Source: Pseudomonadota bacterium
GTDB lineage: Bacteria; Pseudomonadota; Gammaproteobacteria; UBA1113
Assembly: GCA_021781965.1 (NCBI GenBank)
Contig: JAJXVU010000004.1
Span: 36,222-100,221, forward strand
Direction: 5' to 3'
Length of the DNA stretch: 64,000 nt
This document shows positions 54,536 to 63,205 of the stretch, piece after piece (the first letter of the stretch is position 1; every line of letters starts with the position of its first letter). The notes beneath the pieces were generated by a model. It made no database searches. It saw only the letters and a list, made by a program, of their open reading frames with translations, and had not been told where the DNA came from. The translations under genes were made by a program, and so were the position numbers.

Positions 54536-56152
54536 TTAACGCATAAAATCCTGTTCACCCCCTACAAAGTCTAGAAACAGCGCATATTCTTCTAGATTAG
54601 ACGCCTTGTTTTTTATGTGTGTTTTTTGTTTGGCTAATTTTAAAGGATCGTTCAATACGGCTTTAGCTTCCTCATAAAACCCGCTTAACCACAAGGCATC
54701 TAATAACCAATTATTGTCATCACCTTCCAACGAACAACTCAAAACATCTAAATTATTTTCAAACACTAAAAACTTTAAGCGTACATTGGCAGACATCAGG
54801 TACTGATAACTATTGAGATCTAAGTCATTATCGCTTAACCACTGTTGCATCTGTTCCATGGTTTTTAGCTGATTGCTGAAACGAAACTGGTTAGCATAGT
54901 CTTCTAAAATGTCAAAATCCGGTTGTAAACCTAATCTCAAAGCGCACCGTTCGATGAACCACCAACCATGGGCCATACACAGCATTAACTGGTATTTCTT
55001 GGGTTCGTTTTGCTTAAATTGATTTAGAAATAGATCTTCATTGTTAACAGTCGGATATTTGTTTTTTATGTTAGAATAGTCTTGAGACAGGCGCATCAAC
55101 AATAATAAATAATCCTGCGCTCTTCCCGGTAAATCTGTTGTTTGTTGTTCTTGCTTCAATAAAGCGTTTATGATTTGCATGCGCTTTAAAAAACGGGTTC
55201 TTTCTACAGGAATACAATCATGCACCTCAAATTCATGTTCATCCATAAAAACAAATGACTCTTCGTCGCTAGGCTCTATTTTTCTTTGCTTAGCAACGCT
55301 ATAACACGCAGCTAATAGATAGGCCAATCGCCTTATTAAAATATAGGGTTGATCTAAATAGCGTGCCGCCAGGGCTACTTTTTCTGGCAATGGCAACCAA
55401 GGCTGGTAACTGGAAAAAGGTCTGCAAGCAGTGTTTCTTTGTAAAGCTCTAAAAAATGCGCTGCGATTGAATGTAAATGGTTCGGTAGCTGCAATTTTGT
55501 CGGTCGAAGACGACAGAGTTTTTAATAACAATATGGCATCGTTGCGTTTAACATCACTCTTATTATCTGGATTTTCTAACCACTGTTCCAGCACTGTAAT
55601 TTGTGCTCTATCTATGTCTTCCTCATGGGCTAAGCGTAAAATCTTCTGCCATAGTCGCTCGCGATAATGAAGATTTTTAGCCACCGTTAAGATACAATCA
55701 AAAGTGTTTCTAGTTATAATATTGTTTTGACAGGCTGATTCCAGGGTTGCTCGTATATTAAATAAGGCTTCTGTTACACCTACATAACCGGATGGATTGG
55801 TGCCATGCAACAAGGCCACTTCATCATCGTCATTGACGATTCCAGATAAATAATCTTGCGCTATTTTTCCCACTGGAATCATGCCATAAGCAGCTAGTTC
55901 GCTGGCACGCAATGCGCCCATGCTAGAGCAACCCATAACACGCACGCCTTTTGATAAGGCATATAAGATTTCTTTATGCCAAACGGCTGACACATTTTCA
56001 AAATAACCATCGATGATGCCAATTATTTTTGGGTTTACGCGTAACACCCGCAGGATATCGCCCGATTGTACCGGCGGCAAAAAATGTGCTTGTGGCAATA
56101 TTCTTTGCGCGTCCTCTAAAGCTAAAGAAGGGCCTAAGAAGATAATGATCAC
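54536..56152 (-). CDS. TfuA-domain protein with long C-terminal extension
   Basis: A 538-residue protein. The first ~200 residues are the TfuA domain: IIIFLGPSLALEDAQRI, MGCSSMGALRASELAAYGM and YLSGIVNDDDEVALLHG. TfuA partners YcaO in making peptide thioamides (thioviridamide-type pathways, methyl-coenzyme M reductase), probably by delivering sulfur. The remaining ~330 residues are a helical extension I do not recognise. The GTG start lies two bases beyond the ycaO stop, with AGGAGG eight bases upstream inside the last ycaO codons; a further-upstream ATG would overlap ycaO and lacks a ribosome-binding site. It is tightly coupled to ycaO. Confidence 0.85.
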   Translation of the reverse strand: MIIIFLGPSLALEDAQRILPQAHFLPPVQSGDILRVLRVNPKIIGIIDGYFENVSAVWHKEILYALSKGVRVMGCSSMGALRASELAAYGMIPVGKIAQDYLSGIVNDDDEVALLHGTNPSGYVGVTEALFNIRATLESACQNNIITRNTFDCILTVAKNLHYRERLWQKILRLAHEEDIDRAQITVLEQWLENPDNKSDVKRNDAILLLKTLSSSTDKIAATEPFTFNRSAFFRALQRNTACRPFSSYQPWLPLPEKVALAARYLDQPYILIRRLAYLLAACYSVAKQRKIEPSDEESFVFMDEHEFEVHDCIPVERTRFLKRMQIINALLKQEQQTTDLPGRAQDYLLLLMRLSQDYSNIKNKYPTVNNEDLFLNQFKQNEPKKYQLMLCMAHGWWFIERCALRLGLQPDFDILEDYANQFRFSNQLKTMEQMQQWLSDNDLDLNSYQYLMSANVRLKFLVFENNLDVLSCSLEGDDNNWLLDALWLSGFYEEAKAVLNDPLKLAKQKTHIKNKASNLEEYALFLDFVGGEQDFMR

Positions 56153-56153
56153 C

Positions 56154-57311
56154 TTAGATCCTCCTGCCATTGTATTGCATGCCCGGAACGAATAGATGCA
56201 CCACCGGTATTTTGAATGTTTCTTTAGTGTGATTGACCACCAATATTTGTTTAAAGCTATGCGCATATAAACTATCAACCATAAACGCAAAATGTTCCGC
56301 AAAAGTGGGTTTTATTTCTATAGGCTTAGATTCATCGAAGCTTCTTAGGCCATCTATACTTTGGCTAGGATAATGAAACGTCGCTTTCTTATGATAATGG
56401 TCATTGAATACATCGTCTCTAGAGCCCGAAATTAAAGTCAACCTAGATTGCGCTGCTTCGGTGATGGCTCTGGATAAAGCAATTTCTTTGCTTAAATGCG
56501 TGCCCGTACCGCTGAACAAGCCTAGATTGCGCAAAGGATTGGTATCAACTATAACACAGTGATACGTGGGTATACCCAATTTGGAAGTAACTTCCCATAT
56601 TTTTATGATTTGTTGTGCTGATTTTATTTTCTCAATGAGTTCTTTATTCAAAGTTGACGTAATACTGTCTAGCTTTATTTGTTTCGTAAATCGTTCTTCT
56701 ACGCTTAGCTTTGCCCACTGATACAAAGCATCGCGTTCAATGATTTCGTACAGAGCATGACATTTAGCTTCATCCAATGTATTGCCTGCAGCCAGGCCAT
56801 TGGAACTGACGCTAAAAAAACTATATTCTGGGTGAATAACGGTAGAATCTAAACAACTTAAAGCATGCGGGATCAATACCGTTTTATTCGTTACACACTC
56901 ACTGGCCTCAGCCCAGCCCATAGCCCATTCTTCACACTGAGTAATTTTAAAAAAACCCTGTAAGAAAAGTTGCGGTGTTATAACCGAATGTTGCTTTTTG
57001 AGTGCAGAATAAGTCCCTACTACTACAGCCGGTTTTGCATTTTCGGCATGATACCCTTCTATGGATTCCATAACAGCGGAAATCCAGGCCAGTTCCCAGT
57101 TTAAGCCTTTGCCTTGAGAAACGGCCAGATGTTTTGAATTGGGACGTATGCACACAGCAACCGGAATATCGATGCAGTCTAAGCCAGTAACATTAGCAAC
57201 GCGGGTTATTCCTAGTGAGGGTAATAAGCGTTTAAGCCTTTCTATGGTATTTACACTGGTCTCGCTGCGCAAGGTGCCACCTAGGTTTAAATAAGATTCT
57301 TTAGTATTCAT
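56154..57311 (-). CDS. YcaO-family cyclodehydratase/thioamide synthetase
   Basis: A 385-residue YcaO protein. The ATP-binding elements are SQGKGLNWELAWISAVMESI followed by EGYHAE, then SSNGLAAGNTLDEAKCHALY with EIIERDA, and GTGTHLSKEIALSRAITEAA. YcaO enzymes use ATP to phosphorylate a peptide amide oxygen, then add a nucleophile, giving azolines or, with TfuA, thioamides. The C-terminus ends VPGMQYNGRRI rather than the PxPxP of azoline-forming enzymes, in keeping with the TfuA-linked group. No leader-peptide-binding (E1-like, RRE-fused) domain is present on this chain. Confidence 0.9.
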   Translation of the reverse strand: MNTKESYLNLGGTLRSETSVNTIERLKRLLPSLGITRVANVTGLDCIDIPVAVCIRPNSKHLAVSQGKGLNWELAWISAVMESIEGYHAENAKPAVVVGTYSALKKQHSVITPQLFLQGFFKITQCEEWAMGWAEASECVTNKTVLIPHALSCLDSTVIHPEYSFFSVSSNGLAAGNTLDEAKCHALYEIIERDALYQWAKLSVEERFTKQIKLDSITSTLNKELIEKIKSAQQIIKIWEVTSKLGIPTYHCVIVDTNPLRNLGLFSGTGTHLSKEIALSRAITEAAQSRLTLISGSRDDVFNDHYHKKATFHYPSQSIDGLRSFDESKPIEIKPTFAEHFAFMVDSLYAHSFKQILVVNHTKETFKIPVVHLFVPGMQYNGRRI

Positions 57312-57339
57312 TGTCTGTAATTATTCATTTACCATTCTC

Positions 57340-58467
57340 TTAATACACCGCCATCTGCGGATCGATTTCTTTAATCCACGCTACAATGCCACCACGCATA
57401 TTTTTAACGGAATTAAAGCCTTGTTCTTGCATCATTTTAACCGCCTTACTACCACGGCCACCGACCTTACAATGTACTATATACAACGCATTTTTATCTA
57501 AGAAAGGCACAAACTGTGGCAGTTGCGACAAAGGTATGAGTTTGCCGCCTAAATTGCAAATAGCATATTCATACTCTTCTCGCACATCCAGCAAAACATA
57601 ATCAATCCCTCGTTCCTTTAAGGCAGCAAATTCACTGGTTGTTATTTCAGGAACATTCAGTAATGTGCACGCTGCTGGCATATGATGCGGCAAGGTGTCG
57701 AAAGCTTGATGTTGAACACATAACCTACACCCAGGATCGCGTTGTATTGGCCATTCCTGAAATTGCATACTCAGTGTGTTGATGGTCAGTAATCTACCCA
57801 CCAACGATTGGCCTAGATTCAGTATCAATTTAATTACTTCTATTGCTTGTAGAGTACCCACTAAACCCGGCAACACTCCAAATACGCCACCTTCGGCACA
57901 ATTCGGAATTAGGCCCTCGGGTGGAGGAGCAGCATAAAGGCAACGATAACAAGGCCCTTCCTTCACATTAAACACCGAACACTGACCTTCAAATTGCGCA
58001 ATGCTGGCGTAAACAAGCGGTTTTTTTAAATGAAAACACGCGTCGTTAATGAGATAGTGTGTGTAAAAATTATCGGTGCCATCAACCACGATGTCATAGT
58101 CTTGCAGGATCTCTAAGGCATTGTCGTGCGTTAGACGCACGGGATGGGTAATGATGTGACCATACGGATTCAATTCTAAGAGTCTTTCTTTAGCCGTAGC
58201 AGCTTTTCCCAGGGCTAGATCATTCGTGGTATAGAGTATTTGCCGTTGCAGATTGGATAATTCGACCGTATCTTCGTCTACAATACCTAGAGTGCCTATA
58301 CCCGCCGCCGCTAAATACAGCAATACCGGCGAACCCAAGCCTCCCGCACCTATACATAATACTTTGGCGGATTTTAATTTTTCTTGCCCAGCCAACCCCA
58401 CATCCGGCAATGCAAATTGGCGGCTGTAACGGGTGAGTTCTAGAGAGCTGAAGGTATTGTTGTTCAT
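57340..58467 (-). CDS. ThiF/MoeB-type E1 adenylyltransferase fused to rhodanese (MoeZ-like)
   Basis: A 375-residue two-domain protein. The N-terminal E1 domain has the nucleotide-binding loop CIGAGGLGSPVLLYLAAAGI, DEDTVELSNLQRQILY, DGTDNFYTHYLINDAC and the zinc cysteines CYRCLY and CRLC. Residues ~270-375 are a rhodanese domain with active-site loop HCKVGGRGSKAV. This architecture activates the C-terminal Gly of a ubiquitin-like carrier (ThiS/MoaD) by adenylation, and the rhodanese cysteine donates sulfur to make a thiocarboxylate. The carrier gene lies 2.8 kb away in the same locus. It starts 29 bases upstream of ycaO, so all three genes form one operon. Confidence 0.9.
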   Translation of the reverse strand: MNNNTFSSLELTRYSRQFALPDVGLAGQEKLKSAKVLCIGAGGLGSPVLLYLAAAGIGTLGIVDEDTVELSNLQRQILYTTNDLALGKAATAKERLLELNPYGHIITHPVRLTHDNALEILQDYDIVVDGTDNFYTHYLINDACFHLKKPLVYASIAQFEGQCSVFNVKEGPCYRCLYAAPPPEGLIPNCAEGGVFGVLPGLVGTLQAIEVIKLILNLGQSLVGRLLTINTLSMQFQEWPIQRDPGCRLCVQHQAFDTLPHHMPAACTLLNVPEITTSEFAALKERGIDYVLLDVREEYEYAICNLGGKLIPLSQLPQFVPFLDKNALYIVHCKVGGRGSKAVKMMQEQGFNSVKNMRGGIVAWIKEIDPQMAVY

Positions 58468-58524
58468 ATACTCTATTCTACTATACAGTAATAGATAACT
58501 CTAGCTATCATCTACTTTCAAAGT

Positions 58525-59685
58525 TTATTGTAAAATCTCCAACAATTGAAACAGCGCTCGTTCAAATGGAATGGCCTTTATTTCCTCATGATATTCCTCA
58601 TGGTCTCCACCATAAATAAGATATAGCTTTGCCATATCATAATCTTTTTTAAATGCCTGCAGTCCTTTCATATCCATACGGCTGATCTTTTTCTTGCGTT
58701 TTATTTCAAATGCATGCAAACCTCGTTCACCGTAGGCAATAAAGTCCACTTCTACATTATTATTCGTGCGCCAAAAATAAAATTGATAGCCTAGTCGATA
58801 ATAATCATTTAAAGCTCGCAAATGCTGTAAAAACAGAGTTTCTAAAGCAGCGCCATCAATTTCCTCTATGGAATCTAACGGCCCTTTGGGTCTAAGGATA
58901 CGATAAATACCCACATCAAAAAAATAGAATTTAGGATGTACCGCCATACGACGTTTTGCTCTTTTAGTAAAGCATGGTAGCCTGAGCCCTAATAAGAGAT
59001 CTTCAACAATATTGAAATAACCACTTACAACCCTACGATCAATCGCTGCCTCACGACCAATCTCTGCCAAGCTAAGTGTAGCGCCTTGTGAAAAACTGGC
59101 AATTTCCAAAAAGCGCGCAAATTCCCCAATATTACGTGTGATTCCTTCTTGTAAAATTTCTTCACGCAAATAAGTCGTAATATAACTTTCTAAATAAAGT
59201 TCTATATCGATATCATCTTGGTACACCATAGGCAATAAACCATATTTCAATGCCTTGCTGAGTGAAAACAAAGAACCTAACTCGAAACAGGTTAATGGGT
59301 GCATATAGTAATTGAGCGCTCTTCCTGCCAATAAATCAACTCCTTTTTGCTTTAGACTTCTAGCACTGGAGCCTGTTAAAATAAAGCGATAGTGCTTATC
59401 TTCAATTAAGCGGTGTACTTCACTCAAGAGCGCTGGAATCTTTTGCACTTCATCAATGATGATCCAATTATCAAATCCTTCAGGAATGCGCCACTCTAAG
59501 TCGCTAGGATTTGCCAATAGTTCATTATAAGTGCTTGTTTTTAATAGGTCTAAAACTAAGCCATCACTTAAATGCTGTTTCAACCAAAAGGTCTTGCCAG
59601 TACCTCTGGGACCAAACAAAAAGACACTTTGAGTCTGCTGAAGGTTTAAATTAAGTAATCTGTCAAAGCTTTTGACATTTTTCAT
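58525..59685 (-). CDS. DUF4143-type ATPase
   Basis: A 386-residue ATPase. Walker A is GPRGTGKTFWLKQHL, Walker B is WIIIDEVQKIPALLSEVHR, and the C-terminal block NVEVDFIAYGERGLHAFEIK is nuclease-like. It belongs to the same broad group as the ATPase at 2133-3323 but is only distantly similar. It has no evident biosynthetic role and probably entered the thioamide locus as an insertion. Its start codon lies ~160 bases from the divergent transporter gene. Confidence 0.8.
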   Translation of the reverse strand: MKNVKSFDRLLNLNLQQTQSVFLFGPRGTGKTFWLKQHLSDGLVLDLLKTSTYNELLANPSDLEWRIPEGFDNWIIIDEVQKIPALLSEVHRLIEDKHYRFILTGSSARSLKQKGVDLLAGRALNYYMHPLTCFELGSLFSLSKALKYGLLPMVYQDDIDIELYLESYITTYLREEILQEGITRNIGEFARFLEIASFSQGATLSLAEIGREAAIDRRVVSGYFNIVEDLLLGLRLPCFTKRAKRRMAVHPKFYFFDVGIYRILRPKGPLDSIEEIDGAALETLFLQHLRALNDYYRLGYQFYFWRTNNNVEVDFIAYGERGLHAFEIKRKKKISRMDMKGLQAFKKDYDMAKLYLIYGGDHEEYHEEIKAIPFERALFQLLEILQ

Positions 59686-59842
59686 TGTTTTATGTCCTTA
59701 TCGCTGCCATTTTACATAAAATTATAGCCAAATAGCCTTAATTTTGCAAGGATCGAGGCTGTCATGGATAAATTCGAAGCAATTGAAGCCCGCAGGCGAA
59801 GGCGATATACTTCCAATCACATTCACAGGAGCACCCCATAAA

Positions 59843-61270
59843 ATGGCCTACAGCAGCACCCATCATCGCGGATTGTATGTCTTAACCTTTGCCGAGTTTT
59901 GGGATCGCTTCAGCTTTTATGGCCTGCAAGCGGTTTTGGTTTTATATGCAACCCAAGCGCTGCTGTTTACGGATAACCACGCCTATGCCCTGTATGGTGT
60001 TTTTACCGCTTTAACCTTTGCCACCACTGTTTTGGGTGGAATATTAGCCGATCGCTTCTTCGGTATGCGCCAAACCATCGTCATGGGGGCGAGTCTAGTC
60101 ATTGTAGGCAATAGCTTGCTTTTTTTAGCGGGACAACACTTTTTGTACCTAGGATTGTCCCTCATCATCTGTGGCATAGGTTTATTCAAACCCAATAGCG
60201 CCAGTTATGTAGGTGCATTATACAAAGATACCGAGGCCAAATCCGAGCATGCCTTTTCTATCTTCTATGCGGGCATGAATGCTGGCGCTTTATTGGGCCC
60301 TTTAACTTACGGTTATATTTCACATCGTTATGGTTGGTTATACGGCTTCGGCCTAAGCGCTATAGGCATGCTATCGTCTTTGACTATTTTTCTGTGTGCT
60401 AAGATAAAGGCTGCAGAGGATGAATTATCTATTGTGCGCTTGCCTGCCAGGACTATTATTTATATTGCATTATTGATTACTATTGCCGTATTCACTTTGC
60501 TGCTACAGCATCCCAGTTTTTTTGGGAAGTTATTACTTTTCATTGGTCTAGCAACAATTATTGGCCTAAGTATAGCCGCATTGAATAGTACTGAACTTGA
60601 TAGAAGACGAATCCTGGGCTTAAGTATATTAGTCTTTTTTTGCATTTTCTTTTTTGCCGCATCCCTGCAAACAGCAACAACGCTGACTTTATTCATTGAA
60701 AGAGATGTCTCTCGCACTATTTTGGGGTTTAATATTCCCACGGCGATGTTCTTATCCATAGAACCTTTTTTTATTATCTTAACAGCGCCTCTGATAGGAC
60801 TTTTTTGGACTTTTCTAGAACGTAAAAAGTGCGATCCTACTTATGCAACTAAGGTCGCAAGCGGTTTGATTCTTGCTGCAGCCAGTTTTGCTGTTTTTGC
60901 ATTAGCGTCATTATACAATGATAAGGCAAATCATTTATCACTCACTTACATCGTTTTAGGCAACTTATTGTTGGGCTTAGGGGAATTATGCGTTTTACCG
61001 GTAGCACTATCGGCCATAGCGCAATTCGCGCCCATTCATATGCGCAGCACCATGATGGGTATACTCTTCCTTGCGTTGGCTTTTTCCGGCTACTTGGCGG
61101 GCGTAATGGCTAGCTTAGTAAGCACTAACGCTAATAGCCATGCTGTAGTCAATTATGCGCAAGCTTTTATAGAGATCGCAGCCGTCACTTTTTTAGTAGG
61201 ATTGATTATGTTTATGGTTAATATTAAGTTACGAGTGTTGTTGCGAGAATCAGCCACCCGCAATAGCTAA
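59843..61270 (+). CDS. POT/PTR2-family peptide transporter
   Basis: A 475-residue, roughly fourteen-helix MFS transporter. The N-terminal FAEFWDRFSFYGLQAVLVLY is the POT ExxERF motif (with Asp in place of the second Glu); AFSIFYAGMNAGALLGPLTY is the PTR2 signature. The family takes up di-/tripeptides with protons. Start chosen at MAYSSTHHRG with AGGAG nine bases upstream. It is encoded on the opposite strand in the middle of the thioamide genes, and its 3' end overlaps the ThiS-like gene by 21 bases. It might import precursors, take up the modified peptide, or be unrelated. Confidence 0.88.
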   Translation: MAYSSTHHRGLYVLTFAEFWDRFSFYGLQAVLVLYATQALLFTDNHAYALYGVFTALTFATTVLGGILADRFFGMRQTIVMGASLVIVGNSLLFLAGQHFLYLGLSLIICGIGLFKPNSASYVGALYKDTEAKSEHAFSIFYAGMNAGALLGPLTYGYISHRYGWLYGFGLSAIGMLSSLTIFLCAKIKAAEDELSIVRLPARTIIYIALLITIAVFTLLLQHPSFFGKLLLFIGLATIIGLSIAALNSTELDRRRILGLSILVFFCIFFFAASLQTATTLTLFIERDVSRTILGFNIPTAMFLSIEPFFIILTAPLIGLFWTFLERKKCDPTYATKVASGLILAAASFAVFALASLYNDKANHLSLTYIVLGNLLLGLGELCVLPVALSAIAQFAPIHMRSTMMGILFLALAFSGYLAGVMASLVSTNANSHAVVNYAQAFIEIAAVTFLVGLIMFMVNIKLRVLLRESATRNS

Positions 61271-61522
61271 GATCATCGCGATTACATCATTTTCTTTAAC
61301 TTCCGTTTGCAAACCATCTATAAAGCGTATGTCTTGTCCATTCACATAGAGATTTACAAAATGGCACAAGTTTTCGTTATCGTCCAGTAGGTATGGTTTA
61401 AGTGCTGGATAAGTTGAGATAAGTTTCTTTAAGCTATCTATTATTTTTCCATTAGGAATAGAGAGCACTTCTCCTTGTGCTACAAATTTTCTTAAATGCA
61501 AAGGGAGTTGTATAATTGCCAT
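61250..61522 (-). CDS. ThiS/MoaD-like sulfur carrier protein
   Basis: A 90-residue ubiquitin-fold protein: MAIIQLPLHLRKFVAQGEVL at the N-terminus, LYVNGQDIRFIDGLQTEVKE in the middle, and DVIAMILAIAGG at the C-terminus. The terminal Gly-Gly is the feature that is adenylated by ThiF/MoeB and then converted to a thiocarboxylate. It is the natural partner of the E1-rhodanese protein at 57340-58467. Alternative roles (thiamin or molybdopterin synthesis) are less likely because none of those genes are adjacent. It follows the candidate precursor peptide by 16 bases on the same strand. Confidence 0.86.
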   Translation of the reverse strand: MAIIQLPLHLRKFVAQGEVLSIPNGKIIDSLKKLISTYPALKPYLLDDNENLCHFVNLYVNGQDIRFIDGLQTEVKENDVIAMILAIAGG

Positions 61523-61538
61523 TTAAAATAAATATAGA

Positions 61539-61697
61539 TTAAGTAGTCATCATTTTATCTAGTGCATTCTCAACTGATGCAGATAGCGCATTTGCTAGCC
61601 CTAATAATAACTCTTTTTTAAAAGCAGAATTATCTTGTAGAATTATTAAGTTACCTAAAGATAATTTTTTTGCATTCGTATCTAGTATTGTGTTCAT
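61539..61697 (-). CDS. Small 52-aa peptide, candidate RiPP precursor
   Basis: The product starts MNTILDTNAKKLSLGNLIIL and ends LGLANALSASVENALDKMMTT in two parts (LGLANALSASV, ENALDKMMTT). The ATG has GGGGA seven bases upstream, so I reject a longer in-frame start. The size, a mixed hydrophilic/hydrophobic N-terminal part and a Ser/Ala/Met/Thr-rich C-terminus fit a leader-plus-core precursor, and position next to the ThiS gene and in the YcaO/TfuA locus supports it. It contains no cysteine, which thioamidation does not need. No homologue is known to me, and no cleavage motif such as GG or GA precedes an obvious core. Confidence 0.6.
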   Translation of the reverse strand: MNTILDTNAKKLSLGNLIILQDNSAFKKELLLGLANALSASVENALDKMMTT

Positions 61698-61825
61698 AAG
61701 TATTTCCCCATAATACGGTGTTAAGACTCGTTTATTTTTATAAAACAACCCTTTGCTAGGTTCAGTTTCAACGTACAGCCCATTATATATCCAAACTTGT
61801 AAAATAACAAGTAAAAATCATCACA

Positions 61826-63181
61826 TTAATCTGATAGAGTGATCCGAATACAACCACGTGTAAACGGACTAATTTCTGAAAAACCATTGCAACCAAACTT
61901 TTTTGCACAACGTATTAAATTTTTATCTTCCTTAGGCATATCACTGTTAGGACGGATACCCTCACCCGCATCGCTGGAACTGTGAAAAAAATCAAATTGC
62001 ATTTTTTTAAGGGTGTTATAAAGATGCGTGCCGACTACTATGTATTGGAGTTTACCGCTCAAAGCGGCTTCACAAAATTTCTCTGCTAAACTTTTAATCT
62101 CTCTTAAATCATCGGCTATATTACTTTTTTCTTTTTTAGGCTTAGGCGTATATTCAAAATAATTCGGTACTTGCAAAGACCAATAGACCGGTCTACCATC
62201 GGTAACAGAAAAGTGTTTGGGTACGATGATGGTAGGAGCGAAATTTTTAAGCCCATAAATTTCTATAAAATCTTCTTTAAGACCTTCAATGGGGGCTATT
62301 TCATCGTCTATCGCTGGGCTAAAACCTGGAGTAACACCTAAGCGTATGGCGATAAGATGTCGCACTATATTAACTATATGTGGTTTCACTCTAATGTGCT
62401 GTACAGTTAACACCTTTGCAAAACTATCCCAAATCAGATCATGCAGTATCATACTGCGCCAATAATCCGAACCTTTCCAAGCGATTTCATACAAAAACAA
62501 ATGAAAATCTTTAGAGCCCACATCATCGCATTTTTCCAGGCAAGCCTTGGAAAAAAACAACAATTCAGCGGCCCAGGGAGTTGCAAAATTTTTATGCTGT
62601 GCTATCTGTGCCAACATGGGGCCTTGATCTAATAAAGTTCTAGGCATATTGCGTTTCACATTTCTTTTTTTACAAAGCTTCTTATAAGATGGAGCATCTT
62701 GAATTTTAGGCAACACAAAAACACAACGCGCGCCCGCTGTTATATTCCAATTTTTAATTACGGAAAAAAGAGTTGGGCTTGTAGTGTGGCCTAGTGCGCC
62801 CGTTAAACCCAACAATTGACCTTTTGTGTATAACGTAACTGGATTAATGCGTTCTTCACATTGTATATTGAGTTCAACAGAATGTTTTAAAACTAGGGCC
62901 AGTGGTATAGTATATTGGCTATAATTAAGATCTTCTTTAACCGTAGCAGGAACACGCGGATCGTCTATAGGCAAAATCATACCGTTGTTCGGTACACAAA
63001 ACGTGCTATCACGCAACACATCGTTACCAAACGCATATTTAGCCTTGTACAGCCCTAATTCGTCTACATGTGGTATGCTATCCATAATCTTAGCCAAGGC
63101 GGGATTAACCTTGTGCACGTCTACTCTGACATCCGACCACTTTACCTTTTCCAAACTAGGATAATCGACTTTTTTGATCAT
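61826..63181 (-). CDS. Unrecognised ~450-residue protein at the head of the thioamide locus
   Basis: About 451 residues from the ATG at MIKKVDYPSLEKVKWSDV, which has GGAGAG ten bases upstream; a GTG or ATG slightly upstream is possible. No family is recognised. It is soluble, lacks a signal peptide, and has several cysteines (CEERINP, LCKKRN, CGF and CIRI patterns) and a His-rich segment HVKPHIVNIVRHL. It is on the same strand as, and 130 bases upstream of, the small peptide and carrier genes, so they probably share a transcript. Possible roles are a leader-peptide-recognition factor, a tailoring enzyme or the modified target itself; none can be proved here. Confidence 0.6.
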   Translation of the reverse strand: MIKKVDYPSLEKVKWSDVRVDVHKVNPALAKIMDSIPHVDELGLYKAKYAFGNDVLRDSTFCVPNNGMILPIDDPRVPATVKEDLNYSQYTIPLALVLKHSVELNIQCEERINPVTLYTKGQLLGLTGALGHTTSPTLFSVIKNWNITAGARCVFVLPKIQDAPSYKKLCKKRNVKRNMPRTLLDQGPMLAQIAQHKNFATPWAAELLFFSKACLEKCDDVGSKDFHLFLYEIAWKGSDYWRSMILHDLIWDSFAKVLTVQHIRVKPHIVNIVRHLIAIRLGVTPGFSPAIDDEIAPIEGLKEDFIEIYGLKNFAPTIIVPKHFSVTDGRPVYWSLQVPNYFEYTPKPKKEKSNIADDLREIKSLAEKFCEAALSGKLQYIVVGTHLYNTLKKMQFDFFHSSSDAGEGIRPNSDMPKEDKNLIRCAKKFGCNGFSEISPFTRGCIRITLSD

Positions 63182-63205
63182 AACCGTTTTTCTCTCCATA
63201 CTCAC

